A DNA stretch of 32,345 nucleotides from Oscillospiraceae bacterium (GCA_017848125.1 JAGAJY010000086.1:1-32345), one strand, 5' to 3'; shown: positions 1 through 8,340, counted from the stretch's first letter. Numbers and translations: made by a program. The notes: a model not told the origin generated them from the letters alone.

Positions 1-424
1 ATGCGGGATTTGCATATTGCGTTATTTTTACAATGATTTATAATTACGCATTACGAATTGTTGATTTGCGGAGATTCGGCAAAGGGGAAAACATCCGGGA
101 GGGGGCAAGAAAATAAACCCAACAAAAATGCGGCATTTCCCCCTCCCCTACGGTTGTCCCCTCTGCAACTCCCTTTCCCTCTCCCCTCCCCTTTTGCCGC
201 ATTTTTACAGCTTTGTTTGATGCTTTACAAATTGCATTTGTTGGTTGGTTTTGTTTTGACTTTTTTACCACGAGCTTTTTCGCTGTGCGGTTTTCAATCT
301 CCATTATGGAGCATACGCCAATTTAGCTTACATCTGTAGTTGATTCGTAATTGTTTGCGGATATAAAATTGCAATTACGCATTACGCATTGCGAATTACG
401 AATTATAAATAAGGAGTTTTTATT
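1..424. other. Intergenic region with heptamer repeats and a pyrimidine-rich segment
   Basis: I see no credible gene here. Tandem near-copies of a seven-base unit (ATTACGC/ATTACGA) occur at 43-60 and again at 374-408, five units long the second time. Between them, a perfect 12-bp inverted repeat (124-135 and 195-206) encloses an almost pure C/T stretch. A short hairpin (CTCCA/TGGAG) lies at 299-311. The open frames across this stretch are low-complexity (runs of K, R, G and E, or L and P) and lack a good ribosome binding site, so I treat them as chance. Confidence 0.6.
340..367 (+). promoter_or_regulatory. Possible promoter for the ygiQ operon
   Basis: TTGATT (340-345) and TATAAA (362-367) are separated by 16 bases and sit 58 bases before the ygiQ start. 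The match to the sigma-A consensus is fair, and the -10 is immediately followed by the heptamer repeat, so the repeat would be transcribed as the 5' leader. Confidence 0.45.
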
Positions 425-2350
425 ATGCCGTTTTTACCTGTTTCAAAAGAGGATATGGCTGAGAGAGGAATCGGTCAGCTTGATTTTATATGCATTACGG
501 GTGACAGCTATGTTGACCACCCTTCCTTCGGTATTGCCATTATCTCACGAATGATAGAGGCTTCGGGCTTTACGGTGGGAATTATCGCTCAGCCCGACTG
601 GAAAAGCGACGCAGATTTCAAGAAGCTCGGCGCTCCGAAATATGCTTTCCTTATTACGGGGGGCAATATTGATTCTATGGTCGCTCACTACACAAGCGCC
701 AAAAAGAAACGCTCGGACGACGCTTACACCGCAGGAGGAAAGGCAGGAAAACGCCCCGACAGGGCGGCTGTCGTATATTCGAGGGCGGTCAAGAGGATAT
801 TCGGTAAGGATATGCCTGTGGCGCTGGGCGGTCTGGAGGCTTCGCTGAGAAGATTTGCCCACTACGATTACTGGGACGACGCTGTTCGTCCGTCTATCCT
901 TGAGGACAGCGGCGCTGACCTGCTTATGTACGGTATGAGCGAGCATCAGATAGTTGAGATATGCACAAGGCTTGCAAAGGGCGAAAGGATAAGCGAGCTT
1001 CGGGATATTCGGGGCACGGCTTATTTATGCGACCCTCGTGAAACGCCTTTCGGGGCGGCGGAATGTCCCTCGCTGGCACAGGTCAGGGACAGCAAGGAGG
1101 AATATGCAAAGGCCTGCAAGGTGCAGTATGACTGGCAGGACGAGGTTTACGGAAAGACGATAATCCAAAGGCAGTCGGAGAAAATGCTGGTTCAGCTTCC
1201 TCCTGCCTATTCCCTGACTACTCCCGAGCTTGACAGGGTTTACGAGCTTCCCTTTATGAGAACGTATCACCCTATGTATGAGGCGGAGGGAGGAGTTCCC
1301 GGAATTGCGGAGGTGGAGTTTTCCATTACCCACAACAGAGGGTGCTTCGGCAACTGCAATTTCTGCTCCATTGCTCTCCATCAGGGCAGGCGTATTTCCG
1401 TGAGAAGCAAGGAAAGCATTCTGAGAGAGGCTGAGCTTCTTACCACGCTGCCGAATTTCAAGGGATATATTCACGATGTGGGCGGTCCTACGGCGAATTT
1501 CCGTGCGCCCTCCTGCACTCATCAGCTGACTCACGGGCTTTGCAAGGGAAAGAAATGCCTTGCGCCCAAGCCCTGCGGAAATCTTGAGGTGGATCACAGG
1601 GAATATCTGGAGATACTTCGTGAGATACGGAAGATAAAGGGCGTCAAAAAGGTATTCATCAGAAGCGGTATCAGGTATGATTATCTTATTGAGGACAAGA
1701 ACGAGGATTTTATGAGGGAGCTTATTGAGCACCATGTCAGCGGTCAGCTTAAAGTTGCTCCCGAGCATTGCTCTGCGGCGGTGCTTGATATGATGGGCAA
1801 GCCCCACATTGAAGCATATAAGAAATTTCAGGATAAATTCTACAGAATGACGGGAAAAATCGGCAAGGAGCAGTATCTTGTTCCCTATCTTATGTCCTCT
1901 CACCCCGGAAGCACGCTGAACGAGGCGGTGGAGCTGGCGCTGTTTCTCAAAAGCCTGAAAATGCGTCCCGAACAGGTTCAGGATTTCTATCCCACGCCCG
2001 GAACTATCTCCACCTGTATGTTCTACACCGGGCTTGACCCTTACACTATGAAAAAAGTGTATGTTCCCAGAACATCTGAAGAAAAGGCTATGCAGAGGGC
2101 TTTGCTCCAGTATTTCCGTCCGCAGAATCAGAGAAAGTGCATTGAGGCGCTTATCAGGGCAAGACGGACCGACCTTATCGGCACAGGCAAGGACTGCCTT
2201 GTTCGTCCCGATGAAAAATACAATGCTTATCTGAGAGAGAAGAACGCTCAGAAAAACAAAAACGGAAGAAATTCTTCGGGCAGAAATTCAGCCCGTTCAA
2301 AGGACGGCAGAGGAAAATGGCAAAAAGAAAAAGGAAAACGGAGCCGATAA
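425..2350 (+). CDS. ygiQ: YgiQ family radical SAM protein
   Basis: This is a 641-residue protein of the YgiQ (UPF0313) radical SAM family; its substrate is not known. The radical SAM cluster motif is visible as C307-x3-C311-x2-C314 in NRGCFGNCNFC. The N-terminal 200 residues match the family's conserved region (for example ALGGLEASLRRFAHYDYWDD), and a second cysteine group follows the cluster at about 364-384. The C-terminal 30 residues are lysine/arginine-rich and look disordered. The start is set by AAGGAG at 411-416, eight bases before the ATG. The gene overlaps the next one by 34 bases, so translation of the two is probably coupled. Family assignment is secure; function is open. Confidence 0.93.
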   Translation: MPFLPVSKEDMAERGIGQLDFICITGDSYVDHPSFGIAIISRMIEASGFTVGIIAQPDWKSDADFKKLGAPKYAFLITGGNIDSMVAHYTSAKKKRSDDAYTAGGKAGKRPDRAAVVYSRAVKRIFGKDMPVALGGLEASLRRFAHYDYWDDAVRPSILEDSGADLLMYGMSEHQIVEICTRLAKGERISELRDIRGTAYLCDPRETPFGAAECPSLAQVRDSKEEYAKACKVQYDWQDEVYGKTIIQRQSEKMLVQLPPAYSLTTPELDRVYELPFMRTYHPMYEAEGGVPGIAEVEFSITHNRGCFGNCNFCSIALHQGRRISVRSKESILREAELLTTLPNFKGYIHDVGGPTANFRAPSCTHQLTHGLCKGKKCLAPKPCGNLEVDHREYLEILREIRKIKGVKKVFIRSGIRYDYLIEDKNEDFMRELIEHHVSGQLKVAPEHCSAAVLDMMGKPHIEAYKKFQDKFYRMTGKIGKEQYLVPYLMSSHPGSTLNEAVELALFLKSLKMRPEQVQDFYPTPGTISTCMFYTGLDPYTMKKVYVPRTSEEKAMQRALLQYFRPQNQRKCIEALIRARRTDLIGTGKDCLVRPDEKYNAYLREKNAQKNKNGRNSSGRNSARSKDGRGKWQKEKGKRSR

Positions 2351-3342
2351 CAACGCTGCTGAGAATACTGCCCACGGCGATAACCATAATGCTCCTGTGC
2401 GCAGGTATCTGTCTGGGTGCGCTTATGGAAACGGGGCTTGTTTCGCTGACGGATATTCAGGATTCTCTTGGGATAGCTCCCGTTCAGAGCAGCACGGGGG
2501 AAAATGTTCCCGAAAAGGCACGGGATTTTTCGGTACACGTTATTGATGTGGGTCAGGGCGACAGCAGCCTTATTCTTGCGGGGGGAAAAAGTATTCTCAT
2601 TGACGCAGGAGAAAAGGAATACGGCGAAAGCGTTGTTTCATACATCAGGCAGAAGGGCATAAGCCGTCTGGACTATATTATTGCCACTCACCCCCATTCC
2701 GACCACATTGGCGGTATGGCGGAGGTGGTTTCGGAGATCGGTGCGGATAAAATTATCGTTCCGAGACTTCCCGATGAGCTTGTTCCCACTACGAGAGTTT
2801 ACGAGGATTTCCTTGAAGCGGTGAAGGACGGCGGTATGAAGCTTACTGCCGCAAAGGCGGGGCATATTTACCGAATATGTGAAATTGGCGGACTGCCTGT
2901 TGATATGACGGTGCTTGCACCAAAGGAAAATGCTGATTTCGAGGACCTTAACGACCACTCGGTATGCGTAAGGCTTGACTTTAACCGAATTTCATGGCTG
3001 TTTACGGGGGATCTTTCCAAAGAGGGCGAAAGGGCTTTATTAAACAGCGGTGCGGACATTGATGTTACTGCCTACAAAGTGGGGCATCACGGCAGCAGCG
3101 GCTCATCGACGGAGGAGCTTCTGAATGAAATGACACCGAGGCTGTGCGTTATTTCCTGCGGTGAGGGCAACTCCTACGGTCACCCTCACGAGGAAGCTAT
3201 GGAAAGGCTTGAAGGATACACCGACAGCATTTACCGCACAGACATATCCTCTACGCTGTCGTTCTATTCGGACGGCGAAAAGATATATGTATCGAAAACA
3301 TCTTCGGGAGAAAGTGAGGATATGAACAATGATGATTCTTGA
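2317..3342 (+). CDS. Membrane-anchored ComEC/Rec2-like MBL-fold hydrolase
   Basis: This is a 341-residue protein with a basic N-terminus, one membrane segment (about residues 17-37) and a metallo-beta-lactamase domain that should lie outside the cell. Motifs are those of the C-terminal domain of ComEC/Rec2: VIDVGQGDS (75-83), the metal-binding THPHSDHIGG (124-133), GD (231-232), GHHGS (256-260) and GHPH (288-291). It lacks the many-helix competence channel of full ComEC, so it is a stand-alone member of the family, likely a phosphodiesterase or nuclease. The substrate cannot be told from sequence. It starts inside ygiQ (34-base overlap) with AGAGG just upstream, and its last codons overlap the DUF3006-type gene. 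Confidence 0.85.
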   Translation: MAKRKRKTEPITTLLRILPTAITIMLLCAGICLGALMETGLVSLTDIQDSLGIAPVQSSTGENVPEKARDFSVHVIDVGQGDSSLILAGGKSILIDAGEKEYGESVVSYIRQKGISRLDYIIATHPHSDHIGGMAEVVSEIGADKIIVPRLPDELVPTTRVYEDFLEAVKDGGMKLTAAKAGHIYRICEIGGLPVDMTVLAPKENADFEDLNDHSVCVRLDFNRISWLFTGDLSKEGERALLNSGADIDVTAYKVGHHGSSGSSTEELLNEMTPRLCVISCGEGNSYGHPHEEAMERLEGYTDSIYRTDISSTLSFYSDGEKIYVSKTSSGESEDMNNDDS

Positions 3343-3532
3343 AAGGATATGCGGAGAAACGGCATATATTTCCGATGATGAAAGGGAATACACTGTTCCC
3401 TGTGAGCTTTTGCAGGGGTGCGGTATAGGCGATGTGCTTATTTTTGACTGCGGCGCTTACAAAACGGACACTGCCGCTACGGAAAAAAGAAGAAAAGATA
3501 TTATTGCCTTGCAGGATTCCCTGTGGGAATGA
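3329..3532 (+). CDS. Small DUF3006-type protein
   Basis: This is a 67-residue protein with the pattern of DUF3006 proteins: an ILERI-like first strand, a short VPCELL segment, a GDVLIFD strand near residue 35-40 and a charged helical tail. Family members often sit directly after ComEC-like MBL proteins, as here, where it overlaps the MBL gene by 14 bases in another frame. The overlap suggests translational coupling. Two adjacent ATG codons (3329 and 3332) could both start it; I kept the first. The biochemical role is unknown. It is the last gene of the ygiQ operon. Confidence 0.75.
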   Translation: MMILERICGETAYISDDEREYTVPCELLQGCGIGDVLIFDCGAYKTDTAATEKRRKDIIALQDSLWE

Positions 3533-3882
3533 GCGAAAAGATAAATATAATTCAGCGTGTCGAAAAAAGAAAACGCTGTTGTTAAATTTGCGCAAAAGCC
3601 GCAAAAACAAGTTATGTTCAAAACGTTCCACCGGAACGTTTTGAAGGGTAAGTAAGCACAACCGCTCTACAAGGGGAGGCGGTCTTGTTCGCCTCCCCTC
3701 GAAATGCTGTCGCATTTCTCACCCCTTGCTCCGTTATTTCATGGAAATAAAGGGATTTCGCCCTCTGCGGAGGGCGACCAAAGGGCTCTGTCCTTTGGAA
3801 ACCCGCAAGCCTTTGAAAAGGCTTGACCGAAACTTTTACCTTGTGTTTATTTGTGTTTCTTTAATACACTTTATCGACAGAC
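3533..3882. repeat. Run of nine perfect stem-loops between operons
   Basis: No gene is seen. Nine perfect hairpins follow one another: 3553-3578 (6 bp), 3587-3605 (6 bp), 3619-3643 (11 bp, loop ACC), 3672-3699 (10 bp, AGGGGAGGCG arm), 3701-3718 (7 bp), 3734-3750 (7 bp), 3759-3776 (7 bp), 3778-3798 (7 bp, CCAAAGG arm) and 3806-3825 (8 bp, TGAA loop). They cover most of the 270 bases from 3553 to 3825. The series ends in CCGAAACTTTT. None has a long T-run, so they are poor intrinsic terminators. From memory, similar multi-hairpin intergenic stretches occur in Ruminococcus genomes; I could not check this. Confidence 0.7.
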
Positions 3883-3891
3883 TGATATAAT
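3883..3891 (+). promoter_or_regulatory. Extended -10 promoter for the rpiR operon
   Basis: TGATATAAT forms an extended -10 element (TGn-TATAAT) with no clear -35 hexamer 17 bases upstream. Transcription would begin near 3898, about 34 bases before the regulator start. Confidence 0.55.
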
Positions 3892-3931
3892 TACAACCCC
3901 CGAACTTTTACTATGAAAGGAATGGCGCAAA

Positions 3932-4810
3932 ATGCAGAATAATCTGCCTGCAATTCTTAATGAAAAGCTTCCCGACCTGTCAAAGGGTCACAAGAAAATC
4001 GCTGAATTTATCCTTGCTCATTATGACAAGGCGGCGTTTATGACGGCTTCACGGCTTGGAAATATTGTGGGAGTAAGCGAATCCACGGTTGTGAGATTTG
4101 CGGCTGAGCTGGGCTTTGAGGGCTATCCCGAAATGCAGAGGGCTTTGAAGGAATTTACAAGCAACAAGCTTACGGCTGTACAGAGAATGGGTGTTATGAA
4201 CGAACAGCTTGCGGGCGAGGACGTTCTCACGAGAGTTCTGAATTTCGACATCGAGCAGATAAGAAAGACCCTTGAAGAAACTGACAGGGCTGAATTTTAC
4301 GCTGCTGTTGACGCTCTTGTAAATGCGGACACCATTTATGTTATCGGTGCAAGGTCGGCTTCGGTGCTTGCAAGATTTATCGTTTTCTACTTCAACATTA
4401 TGTTTGACAATGTGAAGATAATCCACACCACAAGCACAAGCGAAATGTTTGAGCAGATTCTGGGTATCGGCGAGCGTGACATTATGATAGGCGTAAGCTT
4501 TCCGAGATATTCAAAGCACACGGTAAAGGCATTCAGATTCGCTCACGAGAACGGTGCAAGGGTCGTTGCCATTACCGACAGCAAGGCCTCGCCCCTTGCT
4601 CAGTATGCTGACCATCTGCTGCTGGCGCACAGCGATATGGCTTCCTTTGCGGATTCCCTTGTCGCTCCCATGAGCCTGATAAACGCTCTTATTTCCGCTG
4701 TGGGTATGAGAAAGCAGGAGTATGTTTCCAAGAATTTTGAGAGATTAGAGGAAATCTGGGAAAAATACGGAGTGTATGAAAAGACTGACGACAGGGATTT
4801 CAGCTTGTAA
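3932..4810 (+). CDS. MurR/RpiR family transcriptional regulator (HTH + SIS)
   Basis: This is a 292-residue regulator with the standard RpiR layout. An N-terminal helix-turn-helix domain (about 1-77) shows the family sequence SKGHKKIAEFIL and the recognition segment VGVSESTVVRFAAELGF. A C-terminal sugar-isomerase (SIS) domain (about 120-250) shows GARSAS (139-144) and SFPRYSK (189-195), which bind phosphosugars in relatives. The ligand and target are unknown, and no sugar transport or catabolic gene lies next to it, which is unusual. It heads a tight four-gene group with 13-, 2- and 23-base gaps, so it may control that group. GAAAGGA lies about 11 bases before the ATG. Confidence 0.9.
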   Translation: MQNNLPAILNEKLPDLSKGHKKIAEFILAHYDKAAFMTASRLGNIVGVSESTVVRFAAELGFEGYPEMQRALKEFTSNKLTAVQRMGVMNEQLAGEDVLTRVLNFDIEQIRKTLEETDRAEFYAAVDALVNADTIYVIGARSASVLARFIVFYFNIMFDNVKIIHTTSTSEMFEQILGIGERDIMIGVSFPRYSKHTVKAFRFAHENGARVVAITDSKASPLAQYADHLLLAHSDMASFADSLVAPMSLINALISAVGMRKQEYVSKNFERLEEIWEKYGVYEKTDDRDFSL

Positions 4811-4823
4811 GGGGGACTCTGAT

Positions 4824-5333
4824 ATGAAAAAGTTTATCGGTGCTTTCTTTGAAAAGGTGCTTATATTCGTGGGTACGGCGTGGTCGGCTTTCTGCATTAT
4901 GGGAATAGCCGCATGCTCTACAAGGTCACCTGACAATGTTCCGTTCTGCATTGTTTGCCTTGGTATCGGTATAGCAATGGTACTAAAATCAAAGAAAATG
5001 GAAAAACTTCGCAACCGTGCGGAGGTTTATGCCATGTGCCTTGCGGACAAGCCCGAATCGGAGCTGTCAGAAATCGCACGGACGATGAATATTTCCCTTG
5101 AACAGGTGGTTTCCGAGCTGGACGAGCTTATCAGAAAGGACTATCTGAACAATATCTACATAGACAGGGCTGAAAGCAGAGTCAAGATTCTTTCCAAGGA
5201 AAAGGGCGGCTTAAAGCTTGTCAACGGCTATCGCTTCGTTACCTGCAAAAGCTGCGGCGGGTCAAACAGGATAACAGGTGACTGTGCAGGAAAGAGATGC
5301 AATTACTGCAAGGCAGAGCTGAAAGAGGATTAA
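4824..5333 (+). CDS. Uncharacterised membrane protein with winged-helix-like and zinc-ribbon segments
   Basis: I do not recognise this 169-residue protein as a named family. Two hydrophobic segments (about 10-30 and 40-55) form an N-terminal hairpin. A helical stretch (about 65-125) reads like a winged helix (LSEIARTMNISLEQVVSELDELIRKDYL). A C-terminal zinc ribbon is built on C141-x2-C144 and C159-x2-C162, with an extra C154. The start at 4824 is chosen because a GGGGGA ribosome binding site precedes it; an earlier in-frame ATG at 4776 lies inside the regulator gene. A DNA/RNA-binding or protein-interaction role on the inner face of the membrane is possible but is inference. Confidence 0.75.
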   Translation: MKKFIGAFFEKVLIFVGTAWSAFCIMGIAACSTRSPDNVPFCIVCLGIGIAMVLKSKKMEKLRNRAEVYAMCLADKPESELSEIARTMNISLEQVVSELDELIRKDYLNNIYIDRAESRVKILSKEKGGLKLVNGYRFVTCKSCGGSNRITGDCAGKRCNYCKAELKED

Positions 5334-5335
5334 AA

Positions 5336-6034
5336 ATGGCTGAAATAAACAGACTTGAGGTAAAGAATATTCCTCTTTACAATTACCGGAACAAAAAATT
5401 TATTTGTACAGAGGCTCAGCCTGTTATCGACGATATTCCGTTGGGAGAGCATATTAACATATGGGCTGAAAAAAACGGCATATATGAAATCAAAGGATAT
5501 GACTGCAAGCTTCTGCAAAGCACTCTTGTTCCCGAGCTTGACGACGAATACTGCAACCGCTTTATGGAAATGCTTCTGAAAAAACGTGAAGCTGCTGTTA
5601 TTCCCGTTATGGTCTGTGACGATGACAGAGATTTTTCCTGCCTGATCCTGACGGTACGGCTCAGGTTTGATAACAGCTTTGTCTATTGGGACGAGATTGG
5701 ATATGTATGCGGCAAGCGTGAGGACGACAGGGCTTTCGGTATTTCCTATATTGAAGGCTACAGTGAAAGGGATTGGGAGCTTTACGGAAATAATATTGCT
5801 CTTGAAGAACCGCTGAGCAGCGAATGGAAAAAATGGGTTGAAGCCAACACAGACGAGGAATTGTTCAGACGGCTTGTAAATTACCATTTTCCTTTTTGGC
5901 AGAAAAGAGAAAATGTAGAAACGATTTTCAGACCTCAATGGAAATTCAGGCTCGATACATATGAAAAAATGCTTTGCTTTTTCAGAAAGGGCTGCGTCAG
6001 AAATTTGTCCGACAATGACCTGCCTATGCTATGA
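5336..6034 (+). CDS. Hypothetical protein, 232 residues
   Basis: I do not recognise this protein. It is soluble (no signal peptide or membrane segment), acidic, and rich in aromatic residues (W, Y, F), with many alternating strand-like stretches such as FDNSFVYWDEIGYVCG. No catalytic motif stands out. Its start lies two bases after the stop of the preceding zinc-ribbon gene, with AGAGG inside that gene's end, so the two are almost certainly co-translated. An upstream in-frame ATG at 5297 would overlap the previous gene and is less likely. Position in the rpiR group is the only functional clue. Confidence 0.75.
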   Translation: MAEINRLEVKNIPLYNYRNKKFICTEAQPVIDDIPLGEHINIWAEKNGIYEIKGYDCKLLQSTLVPELDDEYCNRFMEMLLKKREAAVIPVMVCDDDRDFSCLILTVRLRFDNSFVYWDEIGYVCGKREDDRAFGISYIEGYSERDWELYGNNIALEEPLSSEWKKWVEANTDEELFRRLVNYHFPFWQKRENVETIFRPQWKFRLDTYEKMLCFFRKGCVRNLSDNDLPML

Positions 6035-6057
6035 TTGTTTTTGAAAGGATTATAAAA

Positions 6058-7287
6058 ATGGCTGACTGCATTATTATTGGCGGCGGTGCGGCAGGGCTTA
6101 TGGCGGCTGTTACTGCGGCGGATTACGGTAAATCCGTTATTCTTTTTGAGAGAAATCCCCGTGTGGGAAGAAAGCTTCTTATTACGGGAAAAGGACGATG
6201 CAATGTTACAAACAACTGCGTCAGAGATGAGTTTTTTGATAATATCCCCTGCAATTCACGGTTTCTTTATTCGGCATATTCCGCTTTCGACTGCTCGGAT
6301 ACTATGAGCTTTTTTGAAAATCTGGGTGTTCCTCTCAAAACAGAAAGAGGCAACAGAGTGTTTCCCGTAAGCGACAGGGCGGAGGATATTGTTATTGCCT
6401 TTGAGCGTGCCATAAAAGAGCGTTCGGACAGGATAACCGTGAAAAATGCACGGGTAACGGAGATACTTGCGGAAAACGGCGCTGTTAAGGGAGTTTCCGC
6501 TGACGGCTGTGTTTACAATGCTCCTTCGGTGCTTATTGCTTCGGGAGGACGCTCCTATCCTAAAACAGGGTCGGACGGCGACGGCTTCCGTTTTGCAAAG
6601 GCGATGGGTCACAAGGTCGTACCGTTACGTCCCTCACTTGTACCTATGGTCAGCGAGCAAAAATGGTGCTCGGAGGCTATGGGGCTTTCGCTGAAAAATG
6701 TTACCTTGTCGCTTATTGACGGCTCGGACGGAAAGAAGCTTTTTTCCGAAATGGGTGAAATGCTGTTTACACATTTCGGCGTTTCGGGTCCTCTGGTTTT
6801 ATCCGCTTCGGGGCATATCAGAAAAATGGAGAGGGGCAGATACAGGATCAGCATTGACTTAAAGCCAGCTCTTGATGAAAAGACCCTTGACGCACGGATT
6901 CAGAGGGATTTTGCGGAAAATGCAAACAGAGATTTTGCAAACAGTCTGGGAAAGCTTCTTCCTGCAAAGCTTATACCTGTTATCGTTATGCTTTCGGGTA
7001 TTCCTGCGGATAAAAAGGTGAATCAGATATCCCGAAAGGAAAGGACTGAGCTTTTACAGCTTATAAAAAATCTGACGGTGACTGTAAAGGATTTCCGCTC
7101 CATTGACGAGGCTATCGTTACGGGCGGCGGTGTGGCTGTGAATGAAATAAATCCCAAAACTATGGAATCCAAGGTCGTAAGCGGTCTTTATTTTGCAGGC
7201 GAGGTCATTGACGTTGACGCTTACACGGGAGGCTTTAACTTGCAGATAGCTTTTTCTACGGGGTATGCTGCGGGGGTTAATATGTAA
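6058..7287 (+). CDS. HI0933/YhiN-family FAD-dependent oxidoreductase
   Basis: This is a 409-residue flavoprotein of the HI0933 family (often labelled aminoacetone oxidase family FAD-binding enzyme or BaiN-like). The N-terminal dinucleotide-binding loop is CIIIGGGAAGLMAA (residues 4-17). It is followed by the family signature GRKLLITGKGRCNVTNN (about 37-53). The C-terminal FAD-binding segment reads VTGGGVAVNEINPKTMESK and FAGEVIDVDAYTGGFNLQIA. Length is typical. The start was set at 6058, after AAAGGA, rather than at 6031, which would overlap the upstream gene. The substrate is unknown. A terminator follows directly, so this is the last gene of the rpiR group. Confidence 0.9.
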   Translation: MADCIIIGGGAAGLMAAVTAADYGKSVILFERNPRVGRKLLITGKGRCNVTNNCVRDEFFDNIPCNSRFLYSAYSAFDCSDTMSFFENLGVPLKTERGNRVFPVSDRAEDIVIAFERAIKERSDRITVKNARVTEILAENGAVKGVSADGCVYNAPSVLIASGGRSYPKTGSDGDGFRFAKAMGHKVVPLRPSLVPMVSEQKWCSEAMGLSLKNVTLSLIDGSDGKKLFSEMGEMLFTHFGVSGPLVLSASGHIRKMERGRYRISIDLKPALDEKTLDARIQRDFAENANRDFANSLGKLLPAKLIPVIVMLSGIPADKKVNQISRKERTELLQLIKNLTVTVKDFRSIDEAIVTGGGVAVNEINPKTMESKVVSGLYFAGEVIDVDAYTGGFNLQIAFSTGYAAGVNM

Positions 7288-7296
7288 AACGAGCGT

Positions 7297-7328
7297 AACT
7301 GCTGAAAATCATTTTGCGGCAGTTTTTT
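7297..7328 (+). terminator. Intrinsic terminator after the flavoprotein gene
   Basis: AACTGC (7297-7302) pairs with GCAGTT (7319-7324), with further A/T pairing inside the loop, and is followed by six T (7323-7328). It begins nine bases after the stop codon. Confidence 0.75.
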
Positions 7329-7371
7329 GTGCGTGTTGTGCGGTAAAAAGTGCCGCTTGGGGGTTGGTGTA

Positions 7372-7400
7372 TTGCAATTCTGCGTGTCCTCTGTTATACT
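7372..7400 (+). promoter_or_regulatory. Promoter of the LytTR-DUF3021 pair
   Basis: TTGCAA (7372-7377) and TATACT (7395-7400) are separated by exactly 17 bases, 33 bases before the LytTR start. A short inverted repeat (CTTAA...TTAAG) just downstream could be an operator, possibly for the LytTR protein itself. Confidence 0.7.
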
Positions 7401-7433
7401 TAAAATATCTTAAGATAAAAGGAAAGCACAGCT

Positions 7434-7883
7434 ATGAAATATACTGTTGAACAGATATTGCAGGGTGAGAATGAGCTTATTCTGCGGTACAGCCGCCATA
7501 ACGGCGAGGTCGATGAGGTTCTCCGCTTTATGAATGACCCTCGTGGAAAGCTTACGGGACTGAGCGGCGGCGCTCGGAAGGTCATTGACAGGAGCAGTAT
7601 TCTGTATGCGGAAAGCGTTGACAGAAAGACCTTTGTTTACACCGAGGACGATGTTCTGAGGGTCGAATTTACTCTGTCGGGTCTGGAGGAAATTCTGAGT
7701 ACCGTTAACTTTTTCAGGTGCAGCAAGTCTATGATAATAAACATCGACAGGATAAGCGAACTGAAAAGCCTTGCTTCAAACAGGATAGAGGCGGTTATGA
7801 CAAGCGGCGAGAAAATCATTATTTCCAGAACCTACGCTTCGGAATTCAGAAAAATACTGAAAGGAGTGAGCGGCGATGAATAA
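7434..7883 (+). CDS. LytTR-domain DNA-binding regulator
   Basis: This is a 149-residue protein with no receiver domain. The first 45 residues are variable. The rest is a LytTR DNA-binding domain: SSILYAESVDRKTFVYTEDDVLRVEFTLSGLEEIL, then FFRCSKSMIINIDRISEL and the closing ISRTYASEFRKIL. Stand-alone LytTR proteins paired with a membrane protein form LytTR regulatory systems in which the membrane partner holds the regulator inactive. The next gene overlaps this one by eight bases and encodes such a membrane protein. AAGGA precedes the ATG. Targets are not evident; its own promoter and the membrane protein genes downstream are candidates. Confidence 0.9.
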   Translation: MKYTVEQILQGENELILRYSRHNGEVDEVLRFMNDPRGKLTGLSGGARKVIDRSSILYAESVDRKTFVYTEDDVLRVEFTLSGLEEILSTVNFFRCSKSMIINIDRISELKSLASNRIEAVMTSGEKIIISRTYASEFRKILKGVSGDE

Positions 7884-8340
7884 GCTGAGGGACTTCCTTG
7901 AAAAGTACATCACCCGTAAGATAGGGGCTGAAATAAAATGCTGTCTGACCTTTCTGCTGATACTGTGCTATTACTGCGTTTACAGATGGGTATGCGGCTC
8001 TGAGGGTGCGGACATTATCCATATGCTTGAAATGCTCTGGGCGGCGTATATCCTTGAATGGGTGCAGGTGCTTGTGCACTGCGATTTTGACGAGGTTGAC
8101 AGGCTGGGGGCAAAGGAATTGACTCTCATACTTTCAGGCTCAGTGGTTTATGCGCTGTCAGGTCATCTGCTGGGCTGGTTTGACGGTAATACAGCTATAT
8201 GCATTGGCTTCGGAGTATATATGATCGTCTGCTATCTGTGCACCTTCTGGGTATATGCTATAAAGCGTTCCATTGACGCAAAAATGCTTAACAGCGATCT
8301 GAAAAGATTCAAGGAAAGGGAAAACAGCAGCTTATACTAA
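7876..8340 (+). CDS. DUF3021-type membrane protein, partner of the LytTR regulator
   Basis: This is a 154-residue protein with four predicted membrane helices (roughly 22-40, 45-65, 85-105 and 112-132), short charged ends and a basic C-terminal tail (RFKERENSSLY). Size, topology and its position overlapping a LytTR gene by eight bases match DUF3021 proteins, which are regularly encoded next to LytTR regulators. By analogy with LytTR regulatory systems it would bind or restrain the regulator at the membrane; this is inference. The last seven bases including the stop codon form part of a 102-base inverted repeat. Confidence 0.8.
   Translation: MNKLRDFLEKYITRKIGAEIKCCLTFLLILCYYCVYRWVCGSEGADIIHMLEMLWAAYILEWVQVLVHCDFDEVDRLGAKELTLILSGSVVYALSGHLLGWFDGNTAICIGFGVYMIVCYLCTFWVYAIKRSIDAKMLNSDLKRFKERENSSLY

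Noticed and set aside
41-60. CRISPR-like repeats in the left gap
   Set aside because: The unit is only seven bases, in direct tandem without unique spacers, and no cas gene is near.
44-304. 86-residue minus-strand frame and a 93-residue plus-strand frame in the left gap
   Set aside because: Low-complexity composition (K/R/G/E-rich or L/P-rich) explained by the C/T tract, no ribosome binding site, and part of an inverted repeat.
1025-1903. 292-residue frame antisense to ygiQ
   Set aside because: Entirely inside a well-supported radical SAM gene on the other strand; no recognisable family.
3619-3643. 11-bp hairpin as the terminator of the ygiQ operon
   Set aside because: The stem is strong, but no T-run follows and it is one of nine hairpins in a row, so a simple terminator does not explain it.
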